This document shows positions 23,745 to 31,031 of a stretch of DNA of 31,246 nt, piece after piece. Both the position numbers and the translations under genes were made by a program. This stretch comes from Thermogemmatispora sp042408965. Lineage in GTDB: Bacteria; Chloroflexota; Ktedonobacteria; Ktedonobacterales; Ktedonobacteraceae. The stretch is from positions 1 through 31,246 of the forward strand of contig JBHOQN010000153.1 in assembly GCA_042408965.1 (NCBI GenBank), given 5' to 3'. The notes beneath the pieces were generated by a model. It was not told the origin of the DNA and did not search any database. It was given only the letters and a program-made list of their open reading frames with translations. The first letter of the stretch is position 1, and each line of letters starts with the position of its first letter.

Positions 23745-24769
23745 TGCTCCCCTCCTCGCAGCAGCTCGCGCTCCAGCTCGGCAACCACCAGCGGCATGGC
23801 CTGCTCAATGGGCAGATCCAGCATGGCCCCGGCCGCCCGCGCATGGCCGCCGCCGCGCCCCACGCGCTGGCAGATGGCGGCCGCATTGTAGGGCGCTGCA
23901 CAGCGCAGACTCAGGCGGGTCGTTGCTGGATCGCCGTAATTCTTAAAGAAAGCGGCAATCTTGACGCCCTCGATATCGCGCAGTATACCGGCAAGGTTGT
24001 CATCCATCTCCGGCAGGGCGCCCGTCTCGGCCAGCGTCTGATCGGTAGCATACGACCAGATGAGCTGGCCCTGGCAAGAGGTCCGCGCATCGAGCAAGAC
24101 CCTGGCGCGCAGCCGCTCCTGCGCCAGCGGCCGTGTGCGATAGACAGGCTGCACGACGCTCTCAGGAACGGCCCCGGCCCGCAGGAGAGCTGCCGCCACC
24201 TCCAGCGCGCGCGGCGTGGTATTAGTAAACTGGAACGAGTTCGTGTCCGTGATCAGCCCGGTCAGCAGACAGAGGGCTGCCTGGCGATCCAGAGGCAGGC
24301 CCGCCCGCTGCTGAAAGAGCACCAGCAACTCAGCCGTAGCTGCGGCGGTCGGATCAATGATGTTGACAGAGCCACAGCCCGCACTGCTGATGTGGTGATC
24401 AATATTGAGGATCACCGCCCGCTCCAGAAAAGCCTGGTGCTTCCCATACAGAGCGCCAAAGCGCGTCAGCTCGCCGGCATCCAGAGCAATCACCAGATCG
24501 AACCGCTCATCGTCCAGATCGGAGCGCAACTCCTCGATGCCCGGCAGGAACGAGAAGACCCGCGGCGCCGGGTCCGCACAGCACGGCACCGCCACCTTGC
24601 CCATCTGCCAGAGCATATGGGCCATGCCAAGCGCAGAGCCAAGGCAATCGCCATCGGGATGCTCATGGGCCAGCAGCGCAATGCGGGCTGCCGGCTGAAT
24701 CAGCGCCACGGCCTGCGCAACCTGGTCCGCCGGTAGATGACTCGCAAGCATACTCTCCTGAACGCTCAT
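23705..24769 (-). CDS. nrnA: DHH-family bifunctional oligoribonuclease / pAp phosphatase
   Basis: 354 residues. NrnA-type enzymes degrade nanoRNAs and dephosphorylate 3'-phosphoadenosine 5'-phosphate. The metal-binding motifs of the DHH domain are clear: LLAHEHPDGDCLGSALGM (the D-x-D at 39-41), VIALDAGE (D97), NIDHHISS (DHH at 124-126) and LLTGLITDTNSFQFTNTTPRALE. The C-terminal DHHA1 domain ends with VGRGGGHARAAGAML. The start codon overlaps the rbfA stop as ATGA. Its place between rbfA and truB is the same as in many Gram-positive and Chloroflexota genomes, which supports NrnA rather than RecJ. Confidence 0.94.
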   Translation of the reverse strand: MSVQESMLASHLPADQVAQAVALIQPAARIALLAHEHPDGDCLGSALGMAHMLWQMGKVAVPCCADPAPRVFSFLPGIEELRSDLDDERFDLVIALDAGELTRFGALYGKHQAFLERAVILNIDHHISSAGCGSVNIIDPTAAATAELLVLFQQRAGLPLDRQAALCLLTGLITDTNSFQFTNTTPRALEVAAALLRAGAVPESVVQPVYRTRPLAQERLRARVLLDARTSCQGQLIWSYATDQTLAETGALPEMDDNLAGILRDIEGVKIAAFFKNYGDPATTRLSLRCAAPYNAAAICQRVGRGGGHARAAGAMLDLPIEQAMPLVVAELERELLRGGEQWTASSTSTSPAV

Positions 24770-25143
24770 TCTGACTCCACCGTGCTCTGTGTCCCCTCCT
24801 CGTGCTCGATCTGGCGAATCAATTCGAGCACGTGAGCCCCTTTCTCCAGGGACATATCGAGTTTGAAGACCAGCTCAGGCACGTGGCGCAAGACAAGGCG
24901 GCCAGCTAGCTCATGACGCAAGAAGCCCGTGGCGTGTCTCAAAGCGGCCATCGTGTTCTTGCGCTCCTCCTCATTGCCCATGACGCTCACATAGACCCTG
25001 GCGTGGCCCAGGTCTCCACTCACTTCGACCCGGGTGATACTGACGAAGCCAACACGCGGATCTTTCATGCGTGTGCGCACGAGATCGCTCAGTTCCTCCG
25101 CAATCAGCTCACCCAGCTTCTCCTGGCGATAGAGATTTGGCAT
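24766..25143 (-). CDS. rbfA: ribosome-binding factor A
   Basis: 125 residues from ATG 25143; a TTG at 25149 would add two residues. A KH-like small-subunit maturation factor needed for late 30S assembly and 16S 5'-end processing. Hallmarks: YRQEKLGELIAEELSDLV at the N-terminus, DPRVGFVSITRVEVSGDLGHARVYVSV (strand core), and RHELAGRLVLRHVPELVFKLDMSLEKG at the end. The tail is acidic (IEHEEGTQSTVESE). It begins six bases after the infB stop and overlaps nrnA by four bases, so it belongs to the same operon. Confidence 0.95.
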   Translation of the reverse strand: MPNLYRQEKLGELIAEELSDLVRTRMKDPRVGFVSITRVEVSGDLGHARVYVSVMGNEEERKNTMAALRHATGFLRHELAGRLVLRHVPELVFKLDMSLEKGAHVLELIRQIEHEEGTQSTVESE

Positions 25144-25149
25144 GATCAA

Positions 25150-27459
25150 TCAATCCCTCTCTTGCTTGAAGGCCTCAATAATATCGCCCACTTCAAGGCC
25201 ACTGAAGCCATCCACAATCATGCCGCACTCATACCCGGCAGCCACCTCGCGGACATCATCCTTGCCGCGCCGCAAGGAGGCCACCCGGCTCTCATGCAGC
25301 CTGGTGCCAGCCCGCAGCACACGCACCAGAGAGGAGCGTGTGATCTTGCCGTCGGTCACCCTGCACCCAGCGATGGTCGTGTTCTTACCGACTTTGAAGA
25401 GCTGGAGCACCTCAGCATGGCCCTCAACAACCTCATGATAGGTCGGCTCCAGCAGACCCTTGAGGGCAGCCTCAATATCCTCGATCAGCTTGTAGATGAC
25501 GTCATAGTAGCGAATCTCGACGCCCTCTTTTTGCGCCTGACGCAGCGCAGCGCTGTCTGCTTTGACGTTGAAGCCGATGATGATGGCCCCGGAGGCAGCC
25601 GCCAGATGCACGTCGGTCTCACTGATGTTGCCGACCCCCTCATGAATCAGGCGAATTTTGAGATTCTCTTTGTCGAGTTTGAGCAGGGCGCTCTTCGTCG
25701 CCTCAACGGTTCCCTGGACGTCACACTTGAGGACGATGTTCAGCTCTTTGGTCTTGCCCTCCTGCATCTGCACATAGAGGGTATCCAGACTGACATGCCC
25801 GGGCAGGCCGCTCTCGTTGCGGCGCTGCTCAGCGATCTCGGCGGCGCGCTGCTTGGCCGTACGCTCATCGGGCACAACCTCTAGACGATCGCCGGGCTGA
25901 GGAACCTCAGGGAGACCGAGGATGCTGACTGGCGTGCTGGGTGGAGCTTTCTGGATGCGCTTCCCACGGTCATTGAACATGGCACGCACCTTGCCCGCCA
26001 GCGGCCCGACGACAATATTGTCGCCCATCTTGAGTGTGCCTTCCTGCACAAGCACCGTTGCCGTTGGCCCGGTGCTTCTCTCCAGTTTGGCCTCGATCAC
26101 CACGCCCATCGCCGGGCGATTGGGATTAGCGCGCAGATCCTGCATCTCAGCCACGAGCAGGATCATTTCGAGCAGCTCATCAATGCCGGCACCGGTGCGT
26201 GCTGAGACCGGTACACAGACCGTCTCACCGCCATAATCCTCAACGATCACCCCGATCTCGGCCAGTTGCTGCTTCACCAGGTCGGGGTTGGCAGTCGGCT
26301 TATCGACCTTATTGATCGCAATGATAATCGGTACGCCGGCCGCACGTGCATGATCGATGGCCTCGCGGGTCTGAGGCATGACTCCGTCGTCGGCGGCCAC
26401 CACGATCACGGCGATGTGCGTGACCTGCGCGCCACGTGCGCGCATGGCGGTAAAGGCCTCGTGACCAGGCGTATCCAGGAAGGTAATTTTCTTACCCTTG
26501 ACCTCAACCTGATAGGCCCCAATATGCTGGGTAATCCCTCCAGCCTCGCCTGCCGCGACATGGGTCTTGCGAATCATATCCAGCAGCGATGTCTTGCCGT
26601 GGTCGACATGGCCCATGATAGTGACCACTGGTGGAATGGGCACGGTATTTTTATCTTCGCGCGCGGCCTCCAGCACAGCACTGGTCGAGATGCCTCCCCG
26701 CTGCAGGGCCGTCGCGGAAGTCATCGCCTGCGGCATCGGCTCAAAGCCGAGGTCTCTGGCCACCAGCGCCGCCTGCTCATAATCAACGACCTGATTGATG
26801 CTGGCGAACACATGGTGCTTGATGAGCTGACGGATCGTCTCGGTGGGGGTTGTACGCAACAACTCAGCCAGGTCTTTCACCACGATCTGGGGTGGAATAG
26901 CAACCGGGCCAGTCGGCCTCTCTTTCACAACGGTCGCACGGCGCTCATGGTTGCGCTGCGTCGAGGGGGCCGGCCGTCCACCAGTGGGACGACCTCTGGC
27001 GCCCGGACGGGTCGCCGGCGCATGAGCAGCGCCTCCAGGACGTGGTCCACTGCGCAGGGCCGCCCCCTGTCCCGGCCCTGCCGGAGACTGCGCGGGAGCA
27101 GCTCCACTGGAGACCCGTTGAGGCGAGCCTCCCGCCGGAGAGGCCGCTGGACGCTGCGGCGCTCCATTGCCTCCGCGCTGGGGACGTCCCCCACCTCCCC
27201 CCCCGCTCCCTGCACGCTGTACCGGTGGGCTTCCCGACCCTGTGTGTTGCTGAGGCTGGGGGACAGGACCGCCACTCTGACTGCGTGCTGGGGAACCACC
27301 TGGTGCTGGCATGCTGCGGCGCTGGGCGCCTGGCTTTACCATCTGTTCCTGACCGCCCTGTGTGGCGTTCTCTGTCCTCGGGCGAGTGCTTGCACGGCTT
27401 CGGGTCGTCGTTGCCTTCGCCTGCTCGTTGGTATTTGTGGATTCTGAAGTGTTTCTCAT
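25150..27459 (-). CDS. infB: translation initiation factor IF-2
   Basis: 769 residues from ATG 27459 with GAAGGGAG eight bases upstream. A GTPase that places initiator tRNA on the 30S subunit and promotes subunit joining. The N-terminal 185 residues are low-complexity, rich in Gly, Pro, Gln, Arg and Ser (GSGGGGGGRPQRGG). An IF2-N-like segment, IVVKDLAELLRTTPTETIRQ, follows at 192-211. The G domain has G1 GHVDHGKT (283-290), DTPGHE (329-334) and AINKVDKP. Domains II, III and IV continue to the end (EVGDIIEAFKQERD). The promoter and a long leader upstream suggest that it can be transcribed apart from nusA-ylxR. Confidence 0.97.
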   Translation of the reverse strand: MRNTSESTNTNEQAKATTTRSRASTRPRTENATQGGQEQMVKPGAQRRSMPAPGGSPARSQSGGPVPQPQQHTGSGSPPVQRAGSGGGGGGRPQRGGNGAPQRPAASPAGGSPQRVSSGAAPAQSPAGPGQGAALRSGPRPGGAAHAPATRPGARGRPTGGRPAPSTQRNHERRATVVKERPTGPVAIPPQIVVKDLAELLRTTPTETIRQLIKHHVFASINQVVDYEQAALVARDLGFEPMPQAMTSATALQRGGISTSAVLEAAREDKNTVPIPPVVTIMGHVDHGKTSLLDMIRKTHVAAGEAGGITQHIGAYQVEVKGKKITFLDTPGHEAFTAMRARGAQVTHIAVIVVAADDGVMPQTREAIDHARAAGVPIIIAINKVDKPTANPDLVKQQLAEIGVIVEDYGGETVCVPVSARTGAGIDELLEMILLVAEMQDLRANPNRPAMGVVIEAKLERSTGPTATVLVQEGTLKMGDNIVVGPLAGKVRAMFNDRGKRIQKAPPSTPVSILGLPEVPQPGDRLEVVPDERTAKQRAAEIAEQRRNESGLPGHVSLDTLYVQMQEGKTKELNIVLKCDVQGTVEATKSALLKLDKENLKIRLIHEGVGNISETDVHLAAASGAIIIGFNVKADSAALRQAQKEGVEIRYYDVIYKLIEDIEAALKGLLEPTYHEVVEGHAEVLQLFKVGKNTTIAGCRVTDGKITRSSLVRVLRAGTRLHESRVASLRRGKDDVREVAAGYECGMIVDGFSGLEVGDIIEAFKQERD

Positions 27460-27820
27460 GAAGAAGACTCCCTTCTATCGCGAATGATGCGCCACAATCG
27501 GCGGTGGAGACCTCTCTTCACAGCCACAACAAAGGACTGTCGCCTTCCTCCGCGAACGCATGCGCCGTTCAAAAGAAGGGAGGAGACAGCCCTCGCTAAT
27601 GCAGGCCAGGCATGTTTGTCTCAGTCTGCGCTCTATGGCGTCTCGCTATGGCTAGACTATCATAGCTGTTGCTCCGCAAACATTGGCGCACCACGTCTGC
27701 CCTGTAGACGAGGGGCTGTGTCTCTGTAAAGAGTCGAGATAACGTGACACATACGATAAGTATAATGACCAGTTCCTGAGTCCCGGATCAAGTGGTAAGG
27801 GTTCACGGAACCGCTAACTT
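27460..27820 (-). other. long 5' leader of infB, no gene recognised
   Basis: About 360 bases between the predicted infB transcription start and its ATG, in a gap of 461 bases. Features: a hairpin CGTCT (27694-27698) / AGACG (27706-27710), and a larger inverted pair AGTCT (27623-27627) / AGACT (27654-27658) enclosing two direct copies of CTATGGC (27633-27639, 27646-27652). A second TATACT (minus strand, 27758-27763) lies inside it without a -35. I see no convincing open reading frame, tRNA, T-box or known riboswitch. Confidence 0.45.
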
Positions 27821-27826
27821 TTCTTC

Positions 27827-27855
27827 AGTATAGCTCACTCGCCGGACCCTTGCAA
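27827..27855 (-). promoter_or_regulatory. promoter upstream of infB
   Basis: On the minus strand: -35 TTGCAA (27850-27855), 17-bp spacer, -10 TATACT (27827-27832). It lies after the ylxR stop and would start a transcript near 27820. Confidence 0.62.
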
Positions 27856-27920
27856 CCGGGTATGGTTGAGCACATGACCATTTCTTCTCCGGCAGCAGGC
27901 TCCAGACATGGAGCGATCGC

Positions 27921-28283
27921 TCAAGGAACAGCCTGTTGAGCAGCCCGGCCGCCGCTGGCTGGAGCAGCCTCGTCGCGAGGGAGAGTGGCCAGATAGGCCT
28001 CCAGCGCGGCGCGATCCTCAGCGGCGAGGGGCTGCTCAAATTCGCTCTCCAGCAGGCAGCGCTCGCCAGGTTTTCTGACCTTGAGCGCCTTCTGCCAGCA
28101 GGAGAAGCGCGCACAGAGATAGGCGCCACGGCCGGACTTCTTGCCACCGGGATCTAAGAGAATCTGCCCCTCAGGCGTGCGCACGATGCGCAGCAACTCC
28201 CGCTTGGACTTTGTCTCGCGGCAGGCAATACAGGTGCGCAACGGGACATGTTTCTGACGCACTGGTTTGCCAGCTCTGGCCAT
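27921..28283 (-). CDS. ylxR: YlxR-family RNA-binding / RNase P modulator protein
   Basis: 120 residues from ATG 28283 (GGAG nine bases upstream). A longer frame up to 28385 lacks a signal and similarity. The YlxR core is clear: PLRTCIACRETKSKRELLRIVRTPEG with the C-x-x-C at 18-21, DPGGKKSGRGAYLCARFSCWQKALK with the GRGAYLC motif and cysteines at 57 and 62. The family binds RNA, sits between nusA and infB in most bacteria, and in Firmicutes (as RnpM) has been reported to modulate RNase P. The C-terminal 30 residues are Ala-rich and acidic. It lies 123 bases after nusA, with no L7Ae-like ylxQ gene between it and infB. Confidence 0.93.
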   Translation of the reverse strand: MARAGKPVRQKHVPLRTCIACRETKSKRELLRIVRTPEGQILLDPGGKKSGRGAYLCARFSCWQKALKVRKPGERCLLESEFEQPLAAEDRAALEAYLATLPRDEAAPASGGRAAQQAVP

Positions 28284-28406
28284 AGATCTTACTCCTCTCT
28301 TGCCCTTCCTCCAGATCGTTCTCTCCTCCCGACTGCCCCTGTCTCCGCAAGAGCAGAGGAGGTGGCCGACCCATCGCTTGCCCACCAGCTCAGCCGGGGC
28401 CGGACC

Positions 28407-29594
28407 TCAGCGATATCTGCCACCACGCTGTGAGGCCGAGCGGCGACCGCCCTCGTGGCGCCCTTGACGGTCGCGGTCTCGCTCACGGTCTCGCTCACGC
28501 CGCGGGAGCGGCAACGAGACCGCCTCCTCCAACTGCTCCTCATACACCTCTCCCTCGGCAGGCTTGACGACATCAACGCGCCAGCCGGTGAGTCTGGCGG
28601 CGAGACGAGCATTCTGGCCATCTTTGCCAATGGCCAGCGAGAGCTGCCGCTCGGCCACTACCACCTGAGCAGTATGGTCGGCCTCGCGCAACTCAACGCG
28701 CAGAGGCTTGACCGGACTGAGCGCATTGGCAACGAAGGTGGCTGGATCAGGGCTCCACTGGATGATGTCGATCTTCTCATCGTTCAGCTCGCGCACAATA
28801 TTATTGATGCGCGACCCACGCACCCCGACGCAGGAGCCAATGGGGTCCAGCCCCTCCTGATGGGCGACAACGGCGACCTTGGTGCGGCTGCCTGGCTCAC
28901 GCGCAATGGCCTTGATCTCAACGGTTCCCTCATAGATCTCAGGCACCTCGGACTCAAACAGACGCCGGACCAGATCACGATGAGAGCGGGAGGCCACAAT
29001 TTGCAGGAGACGCCCCTGAACACGACGCACATCGACAATGTAGACACGCAGCCGCTGCCCCACGCGGTAGTGCTCGCTGGGCACCTCCTCACTGAAGGGC
29101 ATCAGCCCCTCAACCTTATCGGTCTTATCCAGGTCGAAGTCGAGCACCCAGCCACGCGCCGCATCTCTGCGGGTGATGGTTCCCAGGCGGATCTCTCCAA
29201 CCCAGTCCCTGAGCTGCTCGTAGAGATGCTCGTGCTCGGCCTCGCGAATGCGCTGCAGAATGACCTGCTTGGCGGTCTGCGTGGGGATGCGCTCGAAAAT
29301 GTGGGAAGAGTCAACATCAATGGTCTGCCCCAGGGCGGCCTTTGGCACGATGCGCTGCGCCTCCGCCAACGAGATCTCTTCGTTGGGGTCCTTCACCTGG
29401 GCAACCACCCGCTTGGCGGTCCAGACATGCACCTCGCCATTTTTGTCTACCTCGATGCGCACGTTGTCCACACCGCCGAAACTCTTCCGGTAAGCCGATA
29501 AGAGGGCGTTGGCCACGGTCTCCATTACCACTTCGCGGGGTAATCCCTTCTCGGCAATCAACTGCGCAATAGCAGCCTGAAATTCGCTTCTCAT
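28407..29594 (-). CDS. nusA: transcription termination/antitermination protein NusA
   Basis: 395 residues from ATG 29594 (GGGAGGGAGAAGG upstream). It binds RNA polymerase and nascent RNA and affects pausing, termination and antitermination. Domains: N-terminal polymerase-binding domain (1-125; EFQAAIAQLIAEKGLPREVV, then AYRKSFGG), S1 domain (about 132-202), KH1 (about 205-275; SCVGVRGSRINNI) and KH2 (about 280-345; AIGKDGQNARLAARL). The tail at 365-395 is strikingly charged (RRERDRERDRDRQGRHEGGRR), encoded in part by two copies of a 12-bp repeat. It lacks the acidic C-terminal repeats of enterobacterial NusA, as usual outside proteobacteria. A terminator-like hairpin in the leader suggests autoregulation. 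Confidence 0.96.
   Translation of the reverse strand: MRSEFQAAIAQLIAEKGLPREVVMETVANALLSAYRKSFGGVDNVRIEVDKNGEVHVWTAKRVVAQVKDPNEEISLAEAQRIVPKAALGQTIDVDSSHIFERIPTQTAKQVILQRIREAEHEHLYEQLRDWVGEIRLGTITRRDAARGWVLDFDLDKTDKVEGLMPFSEEVPSEHYRVGQRLRVYIVDVRRVQGRLLQIVASRSHRDLVRRLFESEVPEIYEGTVEIKAIAREPGSRTKVAVVAHQEGLDPIGSCVGVRGSRINNIVRELNDEKIDIIQWSPDPATFVANALSPVKPLRVELREADHTAQVVVAERQLSLAIGKDGQNARLAARLTGWRVDVVKPAEGEVYEEQLEEAVSLPLPRRERDRERDRDRQGRHEGGRRSASQRGGRYR
28475..28498 (-). repeat. two tandem 12-bp repeats in the nusA 3' end
   Basis: GGTCTCGCTCAC occurs twice in tandem (plus-strand reading). It encodes part of the Arg-Glu/Arg-Asp tail of NusA and may vary in copy number between strains. Confidence 0.8.
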
Positions 29595-29675
29595 GTTGCC
29601 TTCTCCCTCCCGCTCGCTGGTCGCCCAGTAGACGCTTACATCAATTTGTTCGAGTGCAAAAAGTCCCTGGCAAGC

Positions 29676-29702
29676 AGAAAAGTGGGGAGTCCCCACTTTT
29701 CT
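29676..29702 (-). terminator. intrinsic-terminator hairpin in the nusA leader (candidate attenuator)
   Basis: Arms AGAAAAGTGGGGA (29676-29688) and TCCCCACTTTTCT (29690-29702) are perfectly complementary over 13 bp around a single G. An A-tract, a GC core and a T-tract make a two-way terminator. On the minus strand it lies about 20 bases after the predicted nusA transcription start and 82 bases before the ATG. No gene ends nearby on that strand. Confidence 0.8.
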
Positions 29703-29727
29703 CAAGGTTCCTCTATGTTCTAGAAGA

Positions 29728-29756
29728 AGTATATCACGACATCTTTTGAAACGCAA
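29728..29756 (-). promoter_or_regulatory. promoter of nusA
   Basis: On the minus strand: -35 TTGCGT (29751-29756), 17-bp spacer, -10 TATACT (29728-29733). The start is expected near 29721, which places the terminator-like hairpin in the leader. The -35 is weak. Confidence 0.55.
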
Positions 29757-29801
29757 GGTGACCTGCGTGTATTCCAGGGGAGCACCTCCTGGCCCCTCCC
29801 C

Positions 29802-29830
29802 TTGATTTTTCTCTCGCGGACGGCTATACT
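29802..29830 (+). promoter_or_regulatory. promoter of the nicotinamidase-family gene
   Basis: -35 TTGATT (29802-29807), 17-bp spacer, -10 TATACT (29825-29830). Start near 29837, leader about 145 bases. Confidence 0.65.
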
Positions 29831-29841
29831 CTAACCAGTTT

Positions 29842-29858
29842 AGTGTAAATTTGACACT
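29842..29858. promoter_or_regulatory. small inverted repeat, possible operator
   Basis: AGTGT-N7-ACACT centred about 13 bases after the predicted transcription start of the nicotinamidase-family gene. It is suited to a repressor, but the arms are only five bases long. Confidence 0.35.
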
Positions 29859-29981
29859 TTCAAGACCAGGGCGGACGGGCACACGCTGAGCAGCCCCAAA
29901 GCGGCTCGCGGCTCGTCGCCCTGCAGGCTGCGATGCACCTCACCACGATGGAGTCCGCAGTCCGCATCAGGAGGTTCGACG

Positions 29982-30923
29982 ATGAGTAAGCCACCTCTGG
30001 CACCAGCGCTATTCGACCCACAGGATGCCTTCAGGGGACCCTACGCCGCGCGGATCGCGGCCTTCAGTGAGGCAGGCCGCCAGGCCAACCTGCCTCCAGC
30101 CAGCGAGGACCGCGAAACGGTGGCGCTTGTGCTGGTCGACTACCAGCACGACTTTGTCGACCCCTCTGGCACACTGTTTGTTCCCGGCTCTCAGGAGGAC
30201 ATCGCCCGTCTGTTGAACTGGTTCTACACCTGTGGAGCGCGGATCACCTCGATCTATGCCTCGCTGGACACTCACCTGCCCGTTCAGATCTTCTATGGCT
30301 CCTGGTGGCGCCATGCTGAGACTGGCGCCCAGCCGGAGCCGTTTACCACCATCAGCGTCGAGGATGTGAACGCGGGTCGCTGGATTCCAGTCCGGGAACC
30401 TGAGTGGTCGCGTCACTATGTCGAGGAGCTGCGCCAGCGCGCCAGGAAGGAGCTGATGATCTGGCCTTACCACACCATGGAGGGCACCCTGGGACATATG
30501 CTGGTGGCCCCCTTGAGTGAGGCCATCGCCTGGCACAGTGCAGCCCGCCAGACTCAGCCTCACTACATTACAAAGGGACGCACCATGCGCACGGAGTTCT
30601 ACGGGATCTTCGGCGCAGAAGTCCCTGATGCTGCTGATCCTGCGAGTCTGCTGAACGTGGATCTGCTCCATACGATCATGCAACACGATCGCGTCTATCT
30701 GGCCGGCGAAGCGAAATCACACTGTGTGCTGGAAAGTGGACGCCAGCTTGTACAGCACTTCAGCGACCGGCCGGAACTGCTGCAACGCCTCTACGTGCTG
30801 CGGGACTGCATCAGCGCGGTCAGACACCCCTCCATCGACTTTGATGCGCTGGCCGAGGAGGAACTGGCTCGCTGGGAGCATCTGGGTGTGCACCTGGTAC
30901 GCAGCAGCGAGACCATCGCCTGA
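29982..30923 (+). CDS. nicotinamidase / isochorismatase family cysteine hydrolase
   Basis: 313 residues with AGGAGG seven bases before the ATG. The expected catalytic triad is present: Asp53 in LVLVDYQHDFVDP, Lys198 in HYITKGRTMRTEFYG and Cys248 in AGEAKSHCVLES. The D-x-H metal motif is DTH (96-98), and WPYHTMEGTLGH (161-172) stands in the place of the nicotinamidase WPxHCxxGT-G. This points to the nicotinamidase side of the superfamily, but the protein is about 100 residues longer, with a 45-residue N-terminal extension and inserts around 105-155, and the substrate could differ. If it is a nicotinamidase it returns nicotinamide to the NAD pathway. It is divergent from nusA and has its own promoter. 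Confidence 0.85.
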   Translation: MSKPPLAPALFDPQDAFRGPYAARIAAFSEAGRQANLPPASEDRETVALVLVDYQHDFVDPSGTLFVPGSQEDIARLLNWFYTCGARITSIYASLDTHLPVQIFYGSWWRHAETGAQPEPFTTISVEDVNAGRWIPVREPEWSRHYVEELRQRARKELMIWPYHTMEGTLGHMLVAPLSEAIAWHSAARQTQPHYITKGRTMRTEFYGIFGAEVPDAADPASLLNVDLLHTIMQHDRVYLAGEAKSHCVLESGRQLVQHFSDRPELLQRLYVLRDCISAVRHPSIDFDALAEEELARWEHLGVHLVRSSETIA

Positions 30924-30990
30924 TCAATGGTCTATCCCACGCAACGGCGTCTTCAGAGCCGGGCTGTGACCCGCCCTCGACGGGGAAGCC

Positions 30991-31020
30991 GGTCCAGCCC
31001 GGCCCGGACTGGACTGGACC
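30991..31020. terminator. stem-loop between convergent genes (weak terminator candidate)
   Basis: GGTCCAG (30991-30997) pairs with CTGGACC (31014-31020) around a 16-base GC-rich loop, between two converging genes. No T-run is present. Confidence 0.35.
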
Positions 31021-31031
31021 ACCGCGAGCAT

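Noticed and set aside
26266..27447. 393-residue plus-strand frame opposite infB
   Set aside because: Antisense to the IF-2 G domain and N-terminus; composition is that of a shadow frame.
27460..27820. Possible T-box or tRNA in the infB leader
   Set aside because: No T-box core (TGGNACCGCG-like) and no cloverleaf with a GTTC-type T-arm could be built.
27911..27922. 12-bp palindrome GAGCGATCGCTC containing the cyanobacterial HIP1 octamer GCGATCGC
   Set aside because: A single copy overlapping the ylxR stop codon; one occurrence in 31 kb is not evidence of an iterated element.
28284..28385. 34-residue N-terminal extension of YlxR
   Set aside because: The YlxR core starts just after ATG 28283, which has a ribosome binding site; the extension has none and resembles no family member.
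29595..29882. 96-residue N-terminal extension of NusA
   Set aside because: NusA homology starts exactly at MRSEF with a good ribosome binding site; the extension crosses the promoter and the terminator-like hairpin.
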